DNA of 64,000 nucleotides. Origin: Rotaria socialis. Taxonomy: Eukaryota; Rotifera; Eurotatoria; Philodinida; Philodinidae. A program made the position numbers and the translations under genes. Below, piece by piece: positions 36,768 to 47,936 of this stretch. Position 1 is the stretch's first letter; each line of letters begins with the position of its first letter. The stretch spans positions 124,001-188,000 of the forward strand of contig CAJNYU010002478.1 in assembly GCA_905331475.1 (NCBI GenBank). Direction: 5' to 3'. Below the pieces are notes generated by a model. It ran no database searches. It saw nothing but the letters and a program-made list of their open reading frames with translations, and was not told where the DNA came from.

Positions 36768-39700
36768 TCAATTTGTTCTATGATGATAACTGATAACAGT
36801 ACGATGGTCAGTAGTATAATCATTATTTTCTCTCTCATGATAGTGTTCACGTTTACCACAATCAGGACAAAGAATATCAGGTCCTTCAGTAAGAAAACCT
36901 CGGCCAACAAGTGACGTTCGACAACGTTGACAAACAAAACAATCATTATGCCAATGACGGTCTTCAAATGATATATAACGTGTACCACCAACGCCTATTG
37001 AATAGAACAAAAGTCATATTTTCATTCTTAATTTAATTAATTTAATGTTTGCTTACCAGTTATTGGTTTACTACATGCAAAACATTTTTTAGCAAACAAT
37101 CGAGCAAAACAATCAACACAATAAGGTTGATCATTACGTGATGTAAAACGTTGAGAAGCTAAAGAATTTTTACAATTTGTGCATGTAAAACATTCACGAT
37201 GCCTTAGAGAATAAAAGTTTAAAATAAGAAAATAGATTTTCAATTAATATTATACCATGGTTGATTTTTATATGTGACACCACCTTGGTTTATCACCTAT
37301 CAAAATGAACGAAAACATTATACATATATGTAGAGAGAGAGAGATCTACAGCGATTGTCCATAAAGAATATTCAGTTTTACTTAGTTTTTAATGATTTCT
37401 TATTAGAATTTAGCAAAGTTATTAAATTCTAGGTATGTCAATTTCGGAGAGACTCGTGTAGTACTCTGAGCTTCAATGATCACCGTACTATTTTTAATGT
37501 AGAGTAGAGAATATTTTCACTAAATGTTCTTGCAAACATCGGATTGTACAAACAACCACAGAATTTTCTATTTTCTACCTATAAATTTCTTCAAAAGCAG
37601 CGATCTTTTCAAGAATTATTCAAAAAAAAAGCATTTTCAAAAGTTCTCATCTTGGACGTTTCGGAGTCTGAAACTTTTTTTTATCATCCAACAAATTTGT
37701 AGTCTTAATTGGAGGTAGTTTTCAGACGAAAATCTAAAAAGATGTTTCCTCTAAAAATATGAAGTCCTATGTGAGTCTCTTAAAAAGAGATATAATTAGA
37801 CATTGATAATTTCATGAAATCTCACTAGAAAACCCCATCATATTTTGGGACAAGCAAAACTATTGCAATCGATAGAAGAGATCCAGAGATATTCCAACGT
37901 ACATTTGATTGAGTCTTTGTTCGTACAAAAACAGTGCATTTTTCATTCGTTATAATTTTTTTGTAATATTTTGAATGAAACAATCATTAGTGTATGAATA
38001 GAAATAGCCCAATTTAATGTTTTCAATATCTTAATCCTTAAACTTCCGTCGGAAGAATGCTACTTCCGATCGTAAAGATCGACAAAATGATAGAAAACTC
38101 AAAGACAAAAATGTTGGTTTGACTATTGTAACGATCGGATAAACTGACGAACATATTTCTAAATCTGAACTTCTTGTATTTTGATAATACTTCTATCTGA
38201 AAACAGTATGCTTCTTTTCTTTTGTAAACTCTCCGTTCTAGTTGCAACGTCCTTTCTGAACAAAACCCTATACCTTTAGACAGCGAACACATTTTGTCGC
38301 GAAATGTTGCTCATAACATGGAACACAATAACTTTTTTGGTCTTTTGGAATAAAACTTTTTGTACCAATCGGTTGTGAACATGAATAGCAAGTAAAACAA
38401 TGTTCATGAAATTGTTGCCCATGATATTCAAGTTTTTTAGATCCTTAAAATATATTTATTTTGTTTTGATATTGATTTAATAAAATAATTAAGATAGGTT
38501 TTTTTTCTAACCTGGTTTAAAGATTTGATGACATTTATCACAACGTGAAGCAAATTGTTGATTATAACATTCTCCACAATAAAGTTTTTCATTTGTAGAA
38601 GCAAATGGTTTATCAACAAGTGGTGTTTTACACATTGAACAAAAAAAACATTTTTCGTGCCAATGACGATCTTTATAGGAAAGATCCTTCGTGAAAAGAA
38701 AAAGAGAAACGATCTGTTATTTTTTAGGCTTTCTTTTTTTTCACTCACTTTTGAATCGGTTCCAATTTTTCTTCGGCATTCTTCACATGCATTAGCAAAA
38801 CGATCTTCATAGCATTTAATACAATATGGATGCTCATCTTTGAGTATGTATCGTGAACCAGATAAACTTCGATTACAATTGCTACATGAAAATTGTTCTC
38901 GATCCCCAGCAAGTGAATCAAATTGATATGGTGAATTACCATTACTAATTTTTGTATTTGTATGCATTGATCGATTAAAGTCACCATCACCATTATTATA
39001 TGTTACCTAAAAATATATTTAAAGATGTTTTATTTTACTATGAAGAAATGTAAAAATTCGTTATCTAGATCGATTGATATTATTAACACTCACATGTACT
39101 AGTTCGACTTCCATTTCTCTTTTTCTTGCTATACAATTAATTTAAATCAAAAGCAAAAGTGCAATATTGATGATCATAATCGTGATAACAAGCACATCTC
39201 TCTCATGAACACGATGACTCTATCAATAATTCTTGTTTCGGAGAAAGAGAGATATTGATCTATATGTTCTTCTTATTCTCTTTTTATTTTTCTTTCTTAG
39301 TCCGTATTTCTTTTTTCAAAGTAGTGTTGAACGGACAAGCAAACGAGAGAAACTTGCTAAGAGAAAGAGAGAAATTTATAAGCGAAGAATATGCTTAGGT
39401 AGAGGCCAAGAAGGAGAGAGAGAGAGAAGTTATGTGCAAACAGGACACATAAGCATGCAGCCTAGAAGAGAATGACAAAAATGAACAGAAGCATAAAGGA
39501 CATGTTAAATCTTTGTGACGATATTACATCTACCTCACACACCCATGCAATGTTTGACATAACGAACTCTTACTTCTAAGATAGAAAGAAAGGAAGAAAG
39601 AAAGAAAATGGTCAATAGTAATTTCTCTTTATCGTTTGGGCATATAGTTGCAGACACTTGAAAAAATTTTTCGTTTTCATGTGTATATACTTTTATATTG

Positions 39701-40885
39701 CAGATGTATCACCACCAGTAGGTTGAAGCTGTACGAAAGCGATAAGAATAACATACGTATACACATCAAGTCTTTGTGTAGATGTGCAATAGGAAGAAGT
39801 TTAAGCAACTCTTTTCTTTATTGATTGTTCGAAGTATAAAATAAAGAAAAATAAACGGAAAAATCTACTTTATGTAAGAGTAGATTTATGCATGAAGCAT
39901 TGTTTAACAAAAACAAAAAAGAAGAAGAGTGGACATCCAGATCTTATCAGTAGGAGAAATTTGAGTGATAGCAAATACCCATATGATGATGAATATTATA
40001 AAGGCGTGTTCGAATTGAGGACTGTATATTTATTCTTCTATGTTGTCTCAGTGTCAAATATTGAAAGAGAAAGAGAGAGAGAGAGAAAGGGAAATGCATG
40101 AAATAAAAGGTGTATACGAATTCTGTTTTGCGGTTTTATTTTTCCATTTTATTGCGAAGAGAAATCTAGGCACATGTGTATTTGTATGCCAATATTGGAT
40201 AGCAGTCGATCAGTGGGTTTAACGCTGTTCTTTTAGAATAATATTTAAAACAAAAATATTATCGATAAAACCTGAATTAAGTACCCAGTAATTACATGAA
40301 AAAGCTAAATAATAAAAGAAGCAACTATTTGCAGTCAATTCAGATATATTTTCTTCCTAGAAAATAAAAAAAATGAATATGATTGAAAGCTATGCCCCAA
40401 AGCTTCTTTTTACGGCAAATGCGAGCACACACAAAATATCGATGAATGATAATATTAGAACTTTATGTTTTATTTATTTATTCTTTTGATACCTACGTTC
40501 ACTTTGACGTGGTATTGAACCTTCGACAAAAATTAATATTATAATTATTTTAAATAATTAGAATTTCAAATGACTTATTCATAGGCAATATTTTCAAATA
40601 TGTGAAAATTAATGCAACCATTTTATTTATCTCATCGCTGAGATTTCTATTTCCGTAGAAAAAGTAAAAATAAAAATTATCACAAACCTGTCCACCTGGT
40701 CGATTATTTATAGCGATACTTTGTTCGTTGGAATAGTGTGGTTGTTCTTCATAAATATGGCGTTCTTCGGCATGTGAATATGTTGGTTGTTGTAATGAAT
40801 ATGTTGGCTTTTTATATGGAATACTATCTTGAGAAACACCTGAATATGTTGTTCGTGGATGTGAACTTATATTTGAGTACGCCAT
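36768..40885 (-). CDS. Four-and-a-half LIM domain protein (FHL family) with two alternative first exons
   Basis: Shared exons in transcription order: 38749-39006, 38512-38686, 38274-38443, 37256-37296, 37057-37202, 36768-36994. Two first exons both end in phase 0 before exon 2: distal 40688-40885 (66 residues, MAYSNISSHPRTTYSG, Tyr/Ser/Pro-rich) and proximal 39094-39114 (MEVELVH). Products are about 404 and 345 residues. The half LIM (FSCSNC to CIKCYEDRFANAC) and four LIM domains with CxxC and WHxxCF zinc ligands follow the FHL order: CEECRRKIGTDSK, CDKCHQIFK, CVRCLKVINQGGVTYKNQPW and CFACSKPITG. A His/Glu/Arg-rich tail of about 30 residues ends the protein. FHL proteins are zinc-finger scaffolds shuttling between muscle or focal-adhesion structures and the nucleus as transcriptional co-factors. 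The intron 37297-38273 is unusually long (about 980 bp). Confidence 0.93.
39115..40687. other. Long first intron of the distal FHL isoform
   Basis: Contains several (GA)n/(GAAA)n runs (near 39402-39426, 39583-39605 and 40060-40090). Should carry the promoter for the proximal first exon. No other gene seen. Confidence 0.5.
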
Positions 40886-41635
40886 AATATTAAAAGAAAA
40901 TATCTAAAAACGAAGAAAACAAATAAATTCATTGTGTAGAAATCAGACAAGCTAATTCAAAATTCATATTTCTCTATTTCTTTTTTTTTGCCAATATGAC
41001 TTAATAAATGTTTTCGTTGTCGTTACCTTTTTATGTTTTTTTTTACGATGTTATTCTCTCTGCATCTATATTAATCCGAAAAGTTTCTTTTTTTTCTGCT
41101 TCTACTTCAACTACTCAAGTATGTGTGTATGTTTGTGATCGGCGATGCCAAATGTAAAAAAAATAAGAGAATGAAAGTAGAAGGACGTGTTGATGTGTCT
41201 TTGTGTAATTCAGAGTCATGCCAACCACAGAGCATGTGCATCTTTAGCAAACTCAACAACAGCATATCGTTGAAGCAAATAATAAAATGAAGAAAACGAG
41301 TCTGTTGATTCACGAATAAAATAGAGTCACCACATGGCACGACGACAGGCAGCATATTGACAGCGGAATAATAGAATATTTACTCAAATCTTGAAGTATA
41401 TATTGGTGAATAAACTCTAAACAGGTGTAATCCATTGTGCTTAAAATAATCGAGACAGAAATTTTTTTTGAAAAATCTTGAAGTAAAACTATTCTGAAGA
41501 TCAAAGGCACATGGATTTTCATGTGTAAATGCTTTTTTTTGATTGAAAATTAAATAGTAGTCACGGAATAGAGAATAACAACTAATAAAGAAGAAAAAAA
41601 GAGAATCTTGCTAAAAGAAAGACAAAAAGATAAAA
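40886..41635. other. Intergenic stretch between FHL and TARP genes
   Basis: FHL distal promoter and TARP 3' flank. No coding signal recognised. Confidence 0.5.
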
Positions 41636-42010
41636 TCAAACAGATGTAGTTCGTTTAACGCCTTTTCTTGTATTGCGTCGTGTTGCATTATCATTATTGT
41701 GTCGGGATACGTGTGAATTTACTGAAATTTTTGTATTAATTGCGGGTGCTGGTGTTGCTGGTCTTGAATTTGCTAATAATTGTGCTTGCGATTTGGATTT
41801 AACCATTTGTGTAAGTAAATCCATATCTTCAGCACGAATTAAAACACGACAATAATCTCCATAAGTAAGTGTTGGTGATTGTACTGGTGAATATGATGGA
41901 TAAGGTGCCTTATCGATTCGTTGTATTGGTGGTGGTGAATAGGATGTATCAAATGGTAAACGTCTTCTCGGCTGTTGTTGTTGCTGTTGTTGTTGTTGTT
42001 GTAGCTGTTG

Positions 42011-42041
<31 letters not shown>

Positions 42042-43059
42042 TGTTGTTGTTGTGTTGACTGTTGCTTATATAGTATAGGATTTGTGATATCATTCGATGC
42101 ATTTTGATAGCGTACATGATTTTGATTTGAACGATTTGATATGGATTTTGAATTATCGTTCATTTGAGACGATGCAACAAGATTTAGTGGTAAAGCAGTT
42201 GTCATTGATAAACAATTACCCATCAGTTGACGGGTACGTTCACGTAATTTTTCTTGTTTACGTACTAATGCACGAAAACGATATATGAACCAATACACAG
42301 TTAAAACACCAGTTAATTCTTGTAAGATAAATGATAAAACGGCACACAGAAATGAGAATCCATAGGAACATTTCATCACCGGAAAATCTTGATCAATTTT
42401 AACCGATTCTTCAGTTGTAATTGAAACGTATAAGGTAACACCAACCATTGTTAGTAAACCTATTTATTTAAATAGAACAATAAAAACAAAAACAGAAAAC
42501 TTGAAAAGCATTCCAGATTTTGAATATTACCTGAGATAGAAAATAGAAGTCCTGAGATGAAAAAGACAGCCTTTCGACGTCGTTTACATAGACCACGTGT
42601 AAATAGAAAAATAGCCACTATTAAAAGAGCAGATGCAGCTGTAAAACAAGCCATACTTGGGGCTGATCGGTCTAATTTAGAGCAAAAAAAACCGATAACT
42701 TACAATTCAATTAAATTAAAACAAAGAACAAAATTGGTAAAAATAGAATTTGAAATCTTACATGCTACAGCTTTGAAACCTTTTTCTAATTTTGCTTCTG
42801 TTTTCGAATATTTAACAATCTCACATGTATATGGAATATCTATTGCTTCTCTCATACATTCTCTCCATAGTCCAATGCGATGATGAGTAAAATTTAAAAT
42901 TCGTAAATCTCCTGCTTTTACTATTGGAGTTTGTGCTAATCTTGTTTGTTTTCCATATATCCAATAATCAGTAAGTAAACAAACGGTCATAAGTGCAGGC
43001 GCAGTATAGGCACTGACCGAAGCAGAGATCATCAGTGCCTTATGATGAAGATTACCCAT
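41636..43059 (-). CDS. Transmembrane AMPA receptor regulatory protein / CACNG gamma-subunit-like, with polyglutamine tail
   Basis: Three exons: 42762-43059, 42531-42671, 41636-42459; about 420 residues from MGNLHHKALM. The claudin-fold layout is seen: TM1 near SAYTAPALMTVCLLTDYWI, an extracellular loop with the GLW-x2-C motif (GLWRECMREA), TM2 at FTAASALLIVAIFLFTRGLC, TM3 at KAVFFISGLLFSISGLLTMV, and TM4 in a CSYGFSFLCAVLSFILQELTG block closely resembling stargazin. The last residues, RTTSV, match the PDZ ligand (TTPV) of vertebrate type I TARPs. TARPs traffic and modulate AMPA-type glutamate receptors, with the PDZ tail anchoring at synapses. The cytoplasmic tail carries a long Gln tract from mixed CAG/CAA codons (41987-42060). 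A TTG codon further upstream extends the frame, so an upstream exon is not excluded. Confidence 0.88.
41987..42060 (-). repeat. Coding CAG/CAA polyglutamine repeat
   Basis: Trinucleotide repeat inside the TARP tail coding about 28 glutamines with one Leu break; pure CAG is limited to about seven codons, the rest CAA-interrupted. Confidence 0.95.
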
Positions 43060-46000
43060 CCATGCGCCGTCACTGCGCAACCGCGATAGGGCCCTGTGTT
43101 AAAATCGACTAGCGAATACAATAAAAAATAAAAAGTGCCAATGAACTAAGTGTAACGAGACACAAGGGTGATAGAAATGATGATGATGTTGATGATGTGT
43201 CAAATCATCTAAAATGCAAACACACACTCATATATACCTAATGCATAAAACAAAGTCGAAGCATTTAGAGAAAGACTACTATTGTTGTTCAATTTTGCTG
43301 TTAGATTCTGAGTAGATAACTTAGCACGCAACATCTCTTTCTTTTTCTCTCTCTCTCTCTCTCTCTCTCATTCTCTTTTTCTTCTTTTTGTGTTCAAATT
43401 ATTATTTATGACTGCAGAGCATACACAACACACATTAGACCGCTTCGCATTTGAAGTCGTTCGTTTCTTTACTAACATTCCTAGTCCTTGAGCTAATACA
43501 CCACACACGAAGCAAATAGATGCATCTATCATCAGATTCGAAGAGAAGGAACTAGAAAGAACGGAAAAGACACAAAAATATTTTATTAGTATTCCTTTTT
43601 GTGCGCACACATGCGTTCCATTTCGATCGCGCGCAACACGATGAGATGTGAATTCACGATCGAATCACCCTCTCTCTTGTCTAATGCTAATACACATAAG
43701 GAAAATTGCATTTTTTTTTATCTCACGCTTGGTCTTTTTTGATCATCCTTCTTTTCTTTCCCTCTTTTTTTCACTGTCTTTATGAGTGTCTACGAATGAC
43801 GACAACCAAATTGACGAGAGCGACGAGAAAAGATGAGTAGATACTTTGGAACAATTGATCGGAAGACAAGATTCACTCTTTGCTTTGTGCCTTGAACAAT
43901 TGTCTTTTCCTATTTCTCTCTCTTTCTCTAATATTCTCCCCCTCTTATTAGACTAACATTACTAACATTCAGCCTAGCTGCAATTTATGTCTTTACATAC
44001 ACACGCTAAAGCCAGTCAAATAAGTGATAAAACAAAAAGCAAGAAAGCCACAACACACAGAACAATGCTGAATAAGTTTTCTAATACTAAGACATTCGAA
44101 TAAGAACATCTGATTTCTTTTTGTTTTCACACATGATCATAGTTCTATTGGTTTTTTGTAATCAATATCAAAGAAGATTGGATTTATGATTTGCTTAAAT
44201 CATAAAATTATATGAGTTACAGTTAAGATCTTCAATGGTTTATGATTAAATTCTAACTGAGTATATCACACTAATAAGCTATTCATTGGAAAAGAATACA
44301 ATTCAAGGTTTGGAAATTTCATATTCCAAAAGGAAAGAATATTTATCAGATTTTTTTCTGTAAATTTATTGATTTATAATGAAATCTAATAATAAGTCTA
44401 TCGCGACGAAATATTTTTTTATCTAATCTAGAATCATTCATTTATAATTCTCGCTAATTAAAACAGCACTAATTGTCATTGCGCCATTGCACTTTCAATA
44501 CTAATGAGGTAAAATCTTGTGAAGATTCAAGGCATTCGGTAATGATATGTCTTTAAACATAGTCACACACAATCCCACTACTAACGGGATTACAACGACA
44601 TATACAATTCCGATGTGGGTACTCGAAAAAATGAATCTAACTTGACTTTCTTGAATTACTTGAATTGCTAATTTCTGAACGACGGGTATATATCTCGATT
44701 TAATGTACATAGTGAAAGGAAAAACATGCTGATAAACAATTACACAAGATGCAATTCTTTTCTATCAAAGTAATCAAGTAATAATTATCTAATGCTACTT
44801 TACATGGTTCTTTGTTCCCACTTGTCATCTATATTGGTAAGAACCTAAAAGAAACATTTTCTAGTCAATCATTTTCATTGACAATAGAAAAGTTGAACTA
44901 AGAAAAACTCTCTACTAAACTGAATAGTTGATTTTTAACTGATAATTGTATAAAATTATATTAGAAGAGAACTCTTCGTTGATAAAGATTCCTCACATCT
45001 TTTGTATAAATATAGATATTATTAATATCCAATGATAATTATTGTTACTAGCTTGAAATTTATTTTCAAAATGAACACACATACACATAAATATTCCAAA
45101 GAACTCAAAGATGTTAAGATTACAAAAAAAAATAAAAATATGTCTGAATTTATTGTTTCTTTTTGCATGAAAATTCAAAAAGTAAAAGCAAATTAAGAAT
45201 AAAATCAAAGACATTAATATAGAAAATTCAACATATTCTACTGACTGCGTAATACCTACAAAAAAAAGAAAGAATACTTCAGGCATTGCGAATCAGGAAC
45301 AATTTTGGAGAGAAAGTGACTTCATCATCTGTCAATGCTAGAAAAGAAAGAAATATATATATACGTCGATCATTATCCTGAAATTTTTGTATCTCAGAAA
45401 GAAGACTCAATGTTTCGTGAAAGAAACTCAATCTCTTCTACGATTTCTAGCTCCTCTGTCAACCATACTTCTAAGTACTAATAAATTTTTAAAAATATTC
45501 TTCTTTATTTGCACTCTACTTGATCTGACATTTTCCTTGACAAGTCAATTAGACTGAATAATTTTGGCCTCAAACAAACTTACCTACCTCGTGGCTTCAT
45601 CACTATATGCTCGATTTATACACAGTAAATTACTGAAGCAAACATTACACAACGAAAAAGAAATGAAGCATATTTATAACTCGTCAAAAAGAATTCACAT
45701 GATCTTTGTATAATTCATCGATTTTCATTGAATATTATAATAATAAATCTTGAAATATTTTGTTTTTATTACTACACAGGAGCCTATGGATTTTATCCAG
45801 CAAGAAGTATCGAGCTTTCTAATATTTGTCTCTATGTCTTATAAGGCTGGAAATAATAAAATTATCTGATAAAACACGTCTATTCCATCGATTTTGTTTG
45901 TCCCTATCATTCTTGGTTAGAAACCAATAAGTAATAAAAACATTTTGAAGAAACTATTTAAATCTCGAATAATTTTATCTAACTACAACAAATTTTAGCA

Positions 46001-46621
46001 TCGTTTTAGCTCATCTTTCGTTTAAATTAAGATTTAAATATATGTCAGAGATGAACATTAGATTGACGAAATTATGCGTGTAATATAAAACTAAACACAG
46101 AATGTATAAGGTATCATAGTTTATGAGTATTTAAAGAATAAAATAGTGTCAATAAGGAGACACGCGTCAGAAACATGACATATTTACTAAAAAGGAACCA
46201 ATAAATTATTTCGAGGAGAGAAAAAAGAAGCCATATTCTTTTGAATGCACTAGAACCCTATTTTTTTCTTCTTTTCATCACGATGTAAATTTCAAGTGTT
46301 TCTTCAAGTTCTTGTACTTTATTTTCATTTTAAATAAATTTATACATCTTAATTGTTAATATTAATTAGAATACTCTTAAATTTCGTATACCTTTATTGA
46401 CATGAAAAAGACTTCGTAATGAAAAATATTTGCTAAAACCAAGCAAAGCTGATATATAAAAAAATTCACTGTTTAATTTTAAAATAAAACAAAATAATAA
46501 TAATAAATTATTTTGAAATCTTTGTTTTTTTTCTTTCTTCCTCATGACCTGCATGATTGTTCTGACATCACTGGTAAATGAAAGACTAATTTAAAATTAA
46601 AAAAAAGCCATATTTTTTTTA
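43060..46621. other. Intergenic stretch with a (CT)n microsatellite
   Basis: A (CT)n run at 43347-43369. An open minus-strand frame at 44501-44710 has a hydrophobic stretch (HIGIVYVVVIPLVVGLCV), but no splice context or family match, so it is not called. Otherwise nothing recognised. Confidence 0.5.
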
Positions 46622-47936
46622 TCACACTTCTGTATCTCCTAAATATTGACGATCATATTTGCCAGCAGTGCGTATTCTATCATGACGATGAGCACTGCGA
46701 TGTCGTGAATGACGTTGAGGCGAACGTCCATCTTTTTGTTCGTCATTATTTTGCCTTGAAGTTCTTACTGGTTGTTTTTGTGTATTGAATGCTTCTGCAA
46801 GAGCAAGAGCAAATCTATGTGCATGTTCTTTTGATTGAAATAAGAAAGTATAACATTCAGTCAATGTTTCGGTTGTATTCTTTTGAATAGGAGATGATGA
46901 TTTCGCTTGACGTAGTACAATACAAGATGCTATTTTAGAATATTTGATATCGTGCATAGCATAAGATATATTTTCAAGAGGAATAAGACCGTGCTGGTGT
47001 CTTTCGGGACTAGGATTACGCGAATGATTTTGTTTATTTTGTGTTGCCAAATTTTGATGGGTTAATGTAAGGCCACGTGTATTAACACACGCTTCTAATG
47101 TAGGAATTTCACTCATAGATGAAAATTGTCGAGCACTTCGCACCATATCATCGATAGGAGCACGCACTGCTTTAGCACCCCACAGTTGAGCACACTGTAC
47201 TCGACCTAAATATTTGACAAAAAAATATTGCGGTAATATTAATTTTGATTGTGAAGAGGAATTAGCAGTGGTTTCTTGTAGTAGTTGTTGTTGTTGTTGT
47301 TGTGGCTGTTGTTTTGTTTTAAGTAGAATAGCATCAGGAGTAAATGGTATTGGTATATCTTTGTTATCGTTTGAGGAAATCATTTTTAAATTCGAAAAAT
47401 TTCGATTAAGATTTCTATGGTCATTTGCAAAAGTTACATGATGAGAATGAGATGATGGCATCGCTCCAAAAGGACTCGAACGTTGATTATGTCGTAATGG
47501 AAAAGGTGGCGGTGTATCCGATGGTGTTGACGAATGACTAGTTTCACGTGAGGCATGATAACGAACGTAAGGTGAAAAATTTGAATTTTTAACTTCAGAA
47601 ATTGTTTCAACTGATTGAAGATGAAAATTAGCTAACTGATGAGTATTTTGATGAGAATGTTCAGGAAATTGCAAACCAAAATAATCTTGATTTGTTGTGT
47701 CATCTTGAAATGCACTTTCAAAATCGAGATAAAGCTAAATGAAGAAAAAAAAATATTCATATTTATCTCATTCGTATATTGAATAACTGTCATACTGCTT
47801 TGGATCTGTCTTGCTGCGTTGTAGGTTTGTGAGTCAGTAGATGTGATTCTTTGTGAGTGTGAGAATTAGAAGCTGTCGGTAAAATTGAAGCATAATGAAT
47901 TTTCTGATGATAATGCTGATCGTCTCGACCAGCCAT
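46622..47936 (-). CDS. PTB/PID-domain adaptor protein, family unassigned
   Basis: Two exons, 47796-47936 and 46622-47734, giving about 417 residues from MAGRDDQHYHQK. Residues 1-215 are low-complexity, rich in His, Ser, Gln and Pro, with a short Gln run (near 187-197). Residues about 217-364 form a phosphotyrosine-binding/interaction fold: YFFVKYLGRVQCAQLWGAKA (strand 1 and helix 1), PTLEACVNTRGLTLTH (strands 2-3), PLENISYAMHDIKYSKIASC (strands 4-5), ECYTFLFQSKEHAHRFALAL (strand 7 and C-terminal helix). A basic RSPQRHSRHRSAHRHDR tail follows. Such domains bind NPxY-type peptides of receptors. An insertion of about 20 residues after strand 3 (NPSPERHQ region) is unusual. I could not place it with Shc, Dab, Numb, X11, PID1 or ARH. 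Confidence 0.8.

Noticed and set aside
41839..42117. Asn/Ser-rich and Val-rich frames over the CAG/CAA repeat
   Set aside because: They are alternative-frame readings of the TARP polyglutamine repeat.
44501..44710. Hydrophobic minus-strand frame of 69 codons
   Set aside because: A single hydrophobic stretch in AT-rich DNA without homology or flanking exons is not enough to call a gene.
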